Assembly: GCA_949752795.1 (NCBI GenBank)
Contig: CATKHW010000562.1
Location: 806,001 to 870,000, forward strand
Reading direction: 5' to 3'
DNA from: Hyperoodon ampullatus
Taxonomy: Eukaryota > Chordata > Mammalia > Artiodactyla > Ziphiidae
DNA: 64,000 nucleotides
Part shown: positions 49,554-59,269 of the stretch, in pieces
Numbering within the stretch: position 1 is the stretch's first letter
How the letters are laid out: every line of letters starts with the position of its first letter
Notes under the pieces: model-generated
Told to the model about the DNA's origin: nothing
Database searches by the model: none
Seen by the model: only the letters and a program-made list of their open reading frames with translations
Translations under genes and position numbers: made by a program

Positions 49554-50530
49554 GAGTGGCAAAAAGCATCCCTCAGAATGGGCGAAAATATTTGCAAACG
49601 AATCAGTGGTCAAAGGTTTAATCTCCAATATATATAAAGAGCTCATGCAGCTTAATATTAAAACAACAAACAACCCAATACAAAAATGGGCAGAAGATCT
49701 AAAGAGACGTTTCTTCAAAGAAGACACAGAGATGGCCAAGACGCACATGAAAAGCTGCTCAACATCACTAATTATTAGAGAAATGCAAATCAAAACTACA
49801 ATGAGGTATCACCTCACACCTGTTAGAATCGGCATCATCAGAAAATCTACAAACAACGAATTCTGTAGAGGGTGTGGACAAAAGGATCCCTCTTCCACTA
49901 GTGGTGGAAATGTAAATTGATACAGTCACGATGGAGAAGAGTATGGAGTTTCCTTAAAAAAACTAGAAATAGAATGACCATATGATCCAGCAATCCCACT
50001 TCTGGGCATATACCCAGAGAAAACCATAAATCAAAAAGGCACATTCACCACAATGCTCATTTCAGCACTATTTACGATAGCCAGGTAATGGAAGCAACCT
50101 AAATACCCACAGACAGACGAATGGATAAAGATGTGGTACATATATAAAATGGAATATTACTCAGCCATAAGAAGGAATGAAACTGGGTCATTTGTAGAGA
50201 CGTCGATGGATCTAGAGACTGTCATACAGAATGAAGTAAGTCAGAAAGAGACAAATAAATATTGTATATTAATGCATATATGTGAAACCTAGAAAAATCG
50301 TACAGATGAACTGGTTTGCAGGGAAGAAAGAGAGACACAGATATAGAGAACACACGTATGGACACCAAGTGTGGGAAGCCATGGGGAGGTGGTGTTGGGA
50401 TGAGTTGGGAGACTGGGATTGACCTGTATACATGTATATGCATAAAATACATAACTAATAATAACCTGCTGTATAAAAAATAAATAAAATTAAATTTCAA
50501 AATTTTAAAAAATCAAACTTAAAAATAAAA
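49554..50530 (+). pseudogene. L1 ORF2 C-terminus and 3' UTR, fragment b (D3)
   Basis: ORF2p tail readable from about 49606 to 49920, with several substitutions relative to D1/D2. 3' UTR to an A-rich tail near 50530. Confidence 0.85.
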
Positions 50531-52040
50531 GAGAAAAAAAGTTCTTCCCTTCACACAGATGTATTTATATGAATGAATTATTTCCATGCTTATATTTATA
50601 AATACATAAAAGAGGAATAAAATCTAACTTGAACCAAAAAAGAAAAAAAAAACCTGAACCCACGAGTTAGACAGAGGAAAACCCTATCAGGGCACTTGTT
50701 CCAGCTGTAAACAATTCTGAAATTGGTCAGAGGTGGGGAATCATCTCCCATACAGCCACCAGCCCACTCCTACGCAAGGAGCGTCCTCATTGCAAAGCGG
50801 GGGGCCATGCCGAGGCATCTGTGAGTAACCGTGAGCTGAGCCCAAGGCCAGCTGCTGTTGAACTTTTCCCACCCTTCCCAGGTAAAACACCTGAATATGT
50901 ACAAGGGCTTGAAAGCCTAGAGGAAGGGGCGTGGAGCCACACCAGCGACAGCACGCAGTCCAACTTGGTGCCTGCAGGCCAGCCAGGATGGTCCTGGCCC
51001 TGGGCGCTCTTCTGGAAGCTTTCCATTGTCCTGCCTGAGATACCCCTCCTGTCCCGGCCCCCACTGCTTTTTTCCTTCCTCACCTCTGTCCACAGAGAAA
51101 TTCCAGCGGAAGGTATGGGTGACACATCCTCTTCTTTACAGGTGGAAGCCTGGCAACTCCTGCAGAAAGTCCAGCAGAGACCCACTCACACCGGGCCACC
51201 CACAAAGCCGTGACCCCTCACTCCCTCCCACCAGCACAGCCCCGAGACTGCTTACTGGGCAGAGAATATGGCGTCAGGAAGAGCTTCAGTGGCTATTGCT
51301 GCCTGCAGTGGTGTTTATATTGGTCTCAACCCAGGCACAACTGGGGAGGGCCGGCCGGCAGGGTCAGGCTACCCAGGTCAGCTAATCCTCAGCCCTCAGG
51401 GAATCACATTGTTGAAAATGGACCTCGCTAAGGCAGAATAGAAGCCAAGGAATAAAAGGACACAATGCCATTTGCAGCACCGTAGGTGTGTCTAGAGGTA
51501 ATCACGTGACTTGTAGTAAGTCAGAAAGTGAAAGACACATATCATATCATATCTCTTATAGGTGTGACCGAAAAATGGATACCAGGGCAGATATTTCCAC
51601 GGAGAAGGGCAATCACAGATTCATTCAACAAACTTATGGTTCACCAATGGAAAGGTGTGAGGATTGGTTTCATTATGATAGTGGGGTTAACAGACATATA
51701 CAAACACAGGTGACATATATAATCACTGAAGACATACAGAATACCCAGAGAAGACTACTCAACATTCTGTCATAAGGTACATGGTAAAAGGATCCCAGGA
51801 AGAACTGACATATGTATATGTGTAAAAGAACCACATCTTCCACACCTACAAATAGCCAAACATTGTAATCAAATTTGCTGTAATAAAAAATAAAAAAATT
51901 AAATTAAAAACACGAACAAGAAGTAGTGAGACAAACTTTAGGGGCTTTCTCCTGGCACATTCCATTCTAAATTACAATCTAGAACACGACTACCATTGAC
52001 GCTCTGTTGCCCCAGTAACCAGTTTTGGTAAGGGAGAACT

Positions 52041-52057
52041 GCTGCCACCTTGTGGCC
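52041..52057 (-). promoter_or_regulatory. CTCF-like motif (D4)
   Basis: Same 17-bp string, 2731 bp downstream of the D3 motif. Confidence 0.4.
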
Positions 52058-52283
52058 GTTTCACACAACAGCAGCTTTAATCCCAGCGCTAATGGTCAGT
52101 TGATATTCAAAATCATTGCAGGCCTGTAAATGACACCTGCCCTGAAAACAAATCCTGGGTTCATATATCGACCAAAAAATTCAAAGGACGTCCATATTTC
52201 AAAACGACAGTTTCAAAAGGCATATTTTACACACATTAGTGTTCTGCTTCTTTTTCTTTCTTTCTCTTTTTGTTAAAAAAACG

Positions 52284-53248
52284 GGAATGGCAAAAAGCAT
52301 CCCTCAGAATGGGCGAAAATATTTGCAAACGAATCAATGGACAAAGGTTTAATCTCCAATATATATAAAGAGCTCATGCAGCTTAATATTAAAAAAACAA
52401 ACAACCCAATACAAAAATGGGCAGAAGATCTACAGAGACGTTTCTTCAAAGAAGACACAGAGATGGCCAAGACACACATGAAAAGCTGCTCAACATCACT
52501 AATTATTAGAGAAATGCAAATCAAAACTACAGTGAGGTATCACCTCACACCTGTTAGAATCGGCATCATCAGAAAATCTACAAACAACGAATTCTGGGGA
52601 GGGTGTGGACAAAAGGATCCCTATTCCATTATTGGTAGAAATGTAAATTGATACAGTCACGATGGAGAAGAGTATGGAATTTCCTTAAAAAACCTAGAAA
52701 TACAATTAACATATGATCCAGCAATCCCAATTCTGGGCATATACCCAGAGAAAACAATAAATCAAAAAGGCACATTCACCACAATGCTCATTTCAGCACT
52801 ATTTACGATAGCCAGGTAATGGAAGCAACCTAAATACCCACAGACAGACGAATGGATAAAGATGTGGTACATATATAAAATGGAATATTACTCAGCCATA
52901 AGAAGGAATGAAACTGGGTCATTTGTAGAGACGTTGATGGATCTAGAGACTGTCATACAGAATGAAGTAAGTCAGAAAGAGAAAAACAAATATTGTATAT
53001 TAATGCATATATGTGGAACCTAGAAAAATGGTACAGATGAACTGCTTTGCAGGGAAGAAATAGAGACACAGAGGTAGAGAACACACGTATGGACACCAAG
53101 TGTGGGAAGCCATGGGGAGGTGGTGTTTGGATGAGTTCGGAGATTGGGATTGACCTGTATACATGTATATGCATAAAATACATAACTAATAATAACCTGC
53201 TGTATAAAAAAATAAATAAAATTAAATTTCAAAATTTTAAAAAATAAA
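52284..53248 (+). pseudogene. L1 ORF2 C-terminus and 3' UTR, fragment b (D4)
   Basis: ORF2p tail readable from about 52337 to 52651. 3' UTR ends in an A-rich tail near 53248 and is slightly shorter than in D1-D3 because part of the A-rich tail is missing. Confidence 0.85.
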
Positions 53249-53531
53249 AGAGAAAAAAGTTCTTCCCTTCACACAGATGTATTTATATGAATGAATTATT
53301 TCCATGCTTATATCTATAAATACATAAAAGAGGAATAAAATCTAACTTGAACCAAAAAAGAAAAAAAAAACCTGAACCCACGAGTTAGACAGAGGAAAAC
53401 CCTATCAGGGCACTTGCTCCAGCGGTAAACAATTCTGAAATTGGTCAGAGGTGGGGAATCATCTCCCATACAGCCAGCAGCTCGCCCCCCTAGCAAGGAG
53501 GGTCCTCATTGCAAAGTTGGGGGACCGTTCC

Positions 53532-54170
53532 AAGGCATCTGTGAGTAAACGTGAGCTGAGCCCCAGTCCTGCTTCAGCTGAACTCTTCCCACCCTTTCCA
53601 GGTAAAACACCTGAATATGTACAAGAACTTGCAAGCTTAGAGGAAGGGCTGTGGAGCCAAACCAGCGACAGCACACAGGCCGACTTGGTGCCTGCACGCC
53701 AGTCAGGATGGTCCTGTCCCCAGATGCTCTTCTGGAATCTTTCCATTTCCCTGCCTGAGAAACCCCTCCTGCCACGGCCCCCACTGCTTTTTTACTTCCT
53801 CACCTCTGCCTGGGGAGAAATTCCAGTGGCAGGTATCGGTGACACATCCTCTTCTTTAGCAGGTGGCAGCCTGGCAACTCCTGCAGAAAGTCCAGCAGAG
53901 CCCCACTCACACTGGGCCACCCACAAAGCCACAGCCCCTCACTCCCTCCCACCAGCACAGCCCCGGCACTGCCTATGGGGCAGAGAATATGGCGTCAGTC
54001 ACAGCTACAAGGGCTGTCGCTCACTGGGGAGCTGTTTATATTGCCCTCAACCCTGGCAAACCTGTGGAGGGCTGGCAGGCAGTTTCAGGCTGCCAAAATC
54101 AGCCAATCCTCACCCCTCAGGGGCTCACAGTTGCAGAAAATGAAACTTGCTAAACGGGCCAGGCCCTAGG
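53532..54170. repeat. Diverged L1-free partial duplicon (D5)
   Basis: Homologous to the GC-rich segment of D1-D4 ('aaggcatctgtgag', 'ggtaaaacacctgaatatg', 'ctgtttatattg') but clearly more diverged. Where D1-D4 enter L1 fragment a, this copy runs on as 'ggccaggccctaggaacagg'. It is the best candidate for the template state before L1 insertion and tandem duplication. A 230-codon frame is open across it (53451-54143), but the other copies break that frame. Confidence 0.7.
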
Positions 54171-54566
54171 AACAGGTGTGGGCTCTTGAGAGTCAGGATA
54201 GACAAGGGGCTGCAGCTGCGGCTTGTTTTCTTATCATTTTATCTGGTCCATGAGTGGAAAACAACTTAAAGAAGACCCTATCCTAATGAGAGGAACCCAG
54301 GAGTCAGGGAGAGTAGTGATGGTGTGTGGAGACAGAGGCCTGGTGCCCTGGCTGCAGTGGAAGTGTCTGGAAGACCAGGCAGAAAGAGCCTGCAGAGAGT
54401 GATAGCCATGGTCACAGACCTGTCAGAGCTGCTGTTTGTTAGTTCAAGTCCTGCTCTGAGGTATTCTGTGTCAGCTGTGAGCGACAGGTGAGCTGGGGGT
54501 TCTCTGCAAGGTGGGCTATGTGCACAGTTCCTGTGTGTCCAGCCCGGCTGGGGTACCTGCCCAGGG
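54171..54566. other. Unassigned sequence between duplicon and short repeat
   Basis: About 400 bp with no recognised gene, L1 or satellite similarity. An overlapping minus-strand frame of 155 codons (54278-54745) extends into the short repeat and looks like a chance frame in GC-rich sequence. Confidence 0.5.
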
Positions 54567-54755
54567 GAGCTCCGTATCCTGGGAAGGGCCTGAGTAGGAG
54601 AGCCCCATGGGCTGCTTGGTAGCTGCAGAGGTGAGCTCCATACCCTGGGAGGGACTTGACCACGAGAGCCCTGTGGGCTGTGGGGTAGGGTTGCAGCCCA
54701 GGTGAGCTCCATATCCTGGGATTGGCCTGACCACGAGAGCCCCATGGGCTGCTGG
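54567..54755. repeat. Three-copy minisatellite, ~66-71 bp unit
   Basis: Units start at 54567, 54633 and 54704 with 'gagctcc(g/a)ta(t/c)cctggga', followed by 'gagagcccc/tgtgggctg'. Units differ by substitutions and small indels. Directly abuts the retroviral relic on its right. Confidence 0.8.
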
Positions 54756-54756
54756 A

Positions 54757-55560
54757 GACCTGGTAAAGGATATCAGGACAGTCAGTGAAGCCACCGAGGA
54801 TATACATCCAGTAGCTCATATTTCCTACTCCCTGCTGGTCATTCTACGTTCCACCAGGCCATGGCATTCTGTATTAGACTTCAATGATGCCTTCTTCTGT
54901 ATTCCATTCATCTCAGAGTCACAAGAATTTTTGGCTTGTGAGTGGCAGGACACAACATGCAACAAAAGCAATAATGCTGGGCCGTCCTGCCCCAATGGTT
55001 CAAAAATCCCCACACCATCATTGGGGAAATGTCCTCTAAAGACCTAAAAGTTCAACCTTTGTAAAAGGGAACCCTCCTTCAATATGCAGATGACATTCTG
55101 ATCGCCAGGCCTACTAAAGACGCCTCTGAACTACCTAGCCAAGAAAGGATAGAAGGTGTCCAAGAAAAACGCTCAAATATCCCAGGCTAAGGTGACATGC
55201 CTGGGCTTCATTCTCACAGATATTCGGAGAAACGCATCCCAGGATAGGGAAGAAGCCATTTGCAGCCTTACCTCTACTAAAACTAGAAGACAGCTTAGGG
55301 GTTCCTGGGGAGGCCAAGGTTTTCAGCATCTGGATCCCTAACTACAGTGTAATAGCTGGGCCTCTACATGAAACACTGACACGAAAAGATGATGATCCTT
55401 TTGAATAGAATCCAGAAGCAGCCTTTCAAGAATGGAAAGAGCAGTCAATACAGACCCTTGCCCAGGAACTCCCTAATTTAGCTAAACCCTTTGACCTTTA
55501 CATACCCGGTCAAAGGTTAATCGCCCTTGGAGCCTTAGTGCAAAAACTGGGACCACTTGA
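54757..55560 (+). pseudogene. pol: Retroviral pol reverse transcriptase remnant
   Basis: Motif A appears as LDFNDAFF (about 54874-54897, with the catalytic Asp at 54877-54879), and the catalytic motif as YADD (55083-55094). These two lie in different frames, and the thumb-like stretch from 55156 is in a third, so at least two frameshifts separate them. In-frame stops also occur (for example near 55044). From about 55440 to 55560 there is sequence resembling the start of the RNase H region. Broken; no product is expected. Confidence 0.75.
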
Positions 55561-55669
55561 AATGGAGCAACACAAGAATGCCCTTCAGGTATGATAAACT
55601 ATGGTCACCAAGGGCTTTGCCCACCGACTCATCAGGCCAGGATACTGGGGTATCTAAAAAGCTGGAAAT

Positions 55670-55850
55670 CAGCAGCCCGCAAGGCCAGCTCCCTCCTAAG
55701 GGAAAAGGACCCCACGTGGTGATCCTAACCACCCATCATGCCCTGAAGTTGCAGGGGTCGCTCTGTGGACACACTGACCTCGAGTGAGGAGGCCCTCCAA
55801 CTCCAACCTCCAGAGAGATAAACGGGGGCAACGGGCCCCCAAGATGACTC
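55670..55850 (+). pseudogene. pol: Retroviral integrase C-terminal remnant
   Basis: A short frame carrying GPHVVILTT and HALKLQG, followed by stops, resembles the C-terminal domain of gammaretroviral integrase. It lies right after reverse transcriptase sequence, so the RNase H and integrase core must be deleted between about 55580 and 55670. Confidence 0.5.
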
Positions 55851-55959
55851 GTGTGACCATCACTTGACCTGGAGTTTCTCTCAGAAAACGACAAGACTGT
55901 GCCCCGAAAGAGCAGACTACTGCTTGCAGGACTTACTGCACCCAGAGGGGAGCTAATAA

Positions 55960-56260
55960 GCTTGGCGGGGGAAACGTATATCACGCTTTCACCATAGAAA
56001 ACCCTACAGACACCGCGGTGATGGTGGCCAATATGACCGGCTGGACTGCTGGCTACTTCTAAAGGCCATTGACTCAGTGGACGTCATGGTCCTGGATCAC
56101 CACTGACCCTGGACTGTCTGGGAGTTGCGCGGGCAGGGCTCTGACACATGGTGCTGTTTGTACATTAATTCAGGGACCTAATTAAAGAAAGCACAGACTA
56201 CTGGTCAGAGCATCTAGTCTGGCAAAAACTGTCAGCCTAAGGTCGCCGAACATATGTGGG
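55960..56260 (+). pseudogene. env: Possible retroviral env remnant
   Basis: A frame near 56146-56173 reads DTWCCLYIN, with a CC pair of the kind seen in retroviral transmembrane subunits. Context (after the integrase tail, before a possible LTR) supports env, but stops are frequent and no fusion peptide or anchor is readable. Low confidence. Confidence 0.35.
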
Positions 56261-56650
56261 GTGGGGTGAAACCTGCCACCGCAGCATCTCTGCGCCTCTC
56301 TTTCCTGGACCCTTAAAGGTCATTAGAATCTGTAACACTTCCAATGCTGGTAATCAGGCGGACGAGAAGTGAGGCAGGAGGCCTTGGGACAATCAACCTC
56401 ACCAGGAGGCTGGTGGGGAGACGTTTTGCCCCTCCCCCCATGTATCAGGGCTCCCACCACAGCATGAAGCAGTTACAAAAGAGGGGTCTGCACCCTCAAC
56501 ACCCCAAGAATAAGGAACGGAACAAAAAGCAGAGGAGGTGTTCGTCTCCGGCAACGTTCATTAAAAATTCCTGGGAGATAAAAAGAGAATCTGGGCAATA
56601 AAATAAAGTCTAACCTGTTTTTCCTTTGTGCTTTGTCTACTTTCACGTGC

Positions 56651-56881
56651 TCCTAGGGTTCCGCATGCAGAGGTCCCACACCCGGCACTTCAGACCCGAT
56701 TTCCTAGTGCAGAATGGCTGGGTCGACACCTCAGCTAGCGGGGTCCCATGCAGACTCCGCGGCATAGAGCCTGAGCTGCAGCCAACGCAGCCCTCGAGAG
56801 CTCCATCCCCTCCCTCCAACTGATGCTGCCGGGGACCCTACACAGCAGCCCAGCAAACAGCCCATGGGCGAGTGCACGCTC
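56651..56881. other. Unassigned GC-rich sequence
   Basis: No recognised feature. Contains several CpGs ('gggtcgac', 'ctccgcgg', 'cctcgag'), unlike the AT-rich sequence to its right. It may belong to the retroviral LTR or flank; undecided. Confidence 0.3.
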
Positions 56882-57300
56882 TCACCTCTCCATTCTGTTT
56901 TCAAAATACTGTTTCCTTTGCTTCTGAACCAAACTCAGTCTTGATCTGTTGGCTCCAATGACACTGGGCACGGGGACTCCTGTTGGGGTCCACTCTGGAG
57001 GATCAGTAACAGAAATTGAGAACATTGTAAATTCAATGAACAGATGTGTGAGCCAAACTGTAGTTAACATAGAGCAGTGTATAATGCTCGGGTAAAATAA
57101 GATGTTTCTAAGACTTACATTTGATATTTCCATCACTTTCCTATAAGCAAGTTCAGTGAAGTCGTCTGTCTTATTTGTCAGGTCAACATTAGAGAAATGA
57201 AGTGATTTCTTTCCATGGATGTACATCGAATACTCTTGGCTGAAGCTTCAATCTTGTTTTCAATGCTTTTCCATTGAAAATGATACCTCTCTTTCAGCTC
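56882..57300 (-). pseudogene. Possible broken exon on the minus strand
   Basis: Minus-strand sequence from about 57300 to 57118 reads as coding-like in two frames, with an apparent shift near 57240. One part is ELKERYHFQWKSIENKIEAS, the other HFSNVDLTNKTDDFTELAYR. It is followed by a strong donor-like string, aaatGTAAGTC, at about 57122-57112. I do not recognise the gene. A single-exon relic of a duplicated or processed gene would explain it; chance is possible. Confidence 0.3.
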
Positions 57301-57334
57301 CCCCATTTCTGAGAAGTATAAAATCTTATAATTT

Positions 57335-57515
57335 ATTATTACCAAAGGGGAAAGGTAGGAGAAGGGATAAATTAACAGTTTGGGATTAACACATACACAC
57401 TGCTATGTATAAAAGAGATCATCAACAAGGAACTACTGTATAGCACAGGGAACTACACTGAATATTTTGCAATAACCTATAAGGGGAAATAATCTGAAAA
57501 AGAATAGATATTTTT
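57335..57515 (+). mobile_element. L1 3'-UTR fragment
   Basis: Contains 'ggggaaaggtaggag', 'ctactgtatagcacaggga' and 'aataacctataaggggaaat', typical of laurasiatherian L1 3' UTRs. Isolated and truncated at both ends. Confidence 0.8.
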
Positions 57516-57629
57516 ATTGACATCATCTATCAATGACAGATAAAATGTAACCTAAGCAAGGCCGATGGTGAGCGCTTCTGACCCTGAAGATTTCAGTCAT
57601 CTAAAGTTTGGGCTCTGCCTATTTCCCAA
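57516..57629. other. Transition to degenerate satellite
   Basis: About 110 bp with no clear similarity to L1 or to the satellite. The left limit of satellite homology is uncertain by about 100 bp. Confidence 0.4.
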
Positions 57630-59269
57630 GGCCCTTAAAGGACATACGTGTAACCGTAGCTTAAAAATTCCCCAGTTTGGGGTTCTGGGAGGCACTGATT
57701 TGGAAAAATCCCTGGTGTTCTCCTTACATGCACGGGACCCTTCCTACAGCTAAAACATGCCTGTCACACCTAGAGGATGGTACACCGTTTGATCGGAAAG
57801 AGTTTGGAAAAGGCACCTCATCTCCTCATCGCCTGGTGCTCGGGTTCAACCCTCCAGCATCTTTCCAAACAATCTCCTCACTTGGGGATATCAGCACCGT
57901 CAACATCCTGTTGCACACAGTTTGGAATTTGTCCAGAGGATGAAGCGGAAGGATGAGAAAAATTTAGAGACAAGTCTTAGGTGTTCGGACAGGCACATGC
58001 CACTCTAATTTCCAATCCAGAAGACAAATTCATCAAAGGCTAGAATTGCCCACGGAAACAGAATAGGGCTAGAGGAAATCCCGCTGTTTTGTGTCCAGTT
58101 TCCAAAAACACAAGTTGAAAAATGGAACTCAGGGGCACTAAAATTCATGAAACTGCAGAGTTGAAAATATCTATCGTCGAAAAATGTCTTGAGGTAAGTC
58201 ACAGAAAAGGACTTGTAAGCAAGGGAGAGTGGCAGGAAACAGATTTGAAGAGGTAGAAAGGACTCCCCATTAAAGCACAAGAAAAGGGGCTGAACATCGC
58301 CAATGATGCAGTTGGCCAAAAAGGGTGTATGCATTTTTTCTGAATATATTCAAGTAAAGGCCATACACACTTTTTATCCAACCAAACAGGTGGGCACTGG
58401 AAATCAATATCACAAAATGTATCACTTCACATCAGTCAGAAGGGCCATCCACATAAAGTGTAAACACCAGAAATGCAGGACAGGGCGAGGAGAAAAGGGA
58501 GCCCTGTGAGGCTGATAGTGGAAATGTAATTTGCCAACGGCCACTCTGGAGAAGTGTATTGTGTTTGCTAAAACATCTAAAAAATGAGCTACAGAGCATA
58601 GGGCACTTGCACTCATGGGCGTGTACCTTGGGAAAAACAAAAATCGACAGAAAACAGGCACCCGAACGTTTACCACCTCTCTGTTAAAAAGGGCCTCAAC
58701 TTGGATATAACCTAAATGTCCCTGGAAGGATAAAATGGATAAAAGAGATGGGGTACTTATGTAGAGTGGAATATTACTCATCCAGAAATCAATGAAATAA
58801 GGCCAGTTGTAACAACTCTGGAGGAGTTATATACGATCATTCTAAGTGACATATGTCAGAAAGAAAAAGACACATATCATAAGATGTCACTTAAAGGTGG
58901 AATCAAAAATGGCTACACATGAAATAAATTACAAAACAGAAACATAGTCAAATATGTAGAAAATAGACATAAGGCTGCTAAATGGGAAAGGTGGGGAATG
59001 GTGAGGTATTATCCAGGAGGTTGAAATTAGCAAAGATACCATTCCACGTACCAAATTGGATAACTGACAAGGCCTACACGGTACCTCAAAGAACTGCACT
59101 CAGCCCACTCAAGTCCCTGGAAAATAATACATATGACCGGTAAGCATCTGAAAAAGAAGTTATTGTTGTCTCACAGTACATGAATCAAGTGGATGTACAG
59201 CAGCAAAAAACAGAGCTTTGAAAATCAGCTGTAACCAATATAAAAATAAATTTAAAACTATTTATAAAA
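57630..59269 (+). repeat. Degenerate satellite monomer N1
   Basis: Satellite similarity is patchy from about 57630 ('aaggcccttaaagg') and clear from 57744 ('ctacagctaaaacatg', 'cctggtgctcgggtt'). The palindrome at 58314-58380 is decayed but visible. The L1 half keeps the L1 wording better than the array does ('aaaagagatggggtac', 'gagtggaatattactc', 'aagaaaaagacacatatcat'). Most CpGs kept in the array are TpG, CpA or lost here, so this is an old copy. Confidence 0.8.

Larger units (their letters stand above)
48085..50811 (+). repeat. 2.73-kb duplicon copy D3
   Basis: GC-rich 48085-48720, L1 a 48721-49179, spacer 49180-49553, L1 b 49554-50530, spacer to 50811. The 5' part matches D2. The 3' part is distinct from D1/D2 ('ggtcaaaggttt', 'tgtagagggtg', 'gaaagagagac'). 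CTCF-like motif at 49310-49326. Confidence 0.9.
50812..53531 (+). repeat. 2.73-kb duplicon copy D4
   Basis: GC-rich 50812-51450, L1 a 51451-51910, spacer 51911-52283, L1 b 52284-53248, spacer to 53531. The GC-rich part resembles D1 ('gtgagctgagcc'); the L1 b part has private changes ('ctattccattattgg'). CTCF-like motif at 52041-52057. Confidence 0.9.
54757..56650 (+). mobile_element. Decayed gammaretrovirus-like endogenous retrovirus
   Basis: Recognisable pieces occur in genome order: reverse transcriptase (54757-55560), integrase C-terminal tail (about 55670-55850), possible envelope remnant (about 55970-56260) and a possible 3' LTR with AATAAA signals near 56596-56605. The 5' LTR, gag, protease, most of RNase H and the integrase core are not seen, so there are large deletions as well as frameshifts and stops. 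Class I (gammaretrovirus-like) is suggested by the reverse transcriptase style. It is a non-functional relic. Confidence 0.7.

Noticed and set aside
53451..54143. 230-codon plus-strand frame as a gene
   Set aside because: Homologous segments in D1-D4 break the frame, and the sequence reads as low-complexity Ser/Pro/Leu without a known domain; kept only as a note under D5.
54278..54745. 155-codon minus-strand frame
   Set aside because: It runs through the ~68-bp repeat and is a by-product of its GC-rich repeated units.
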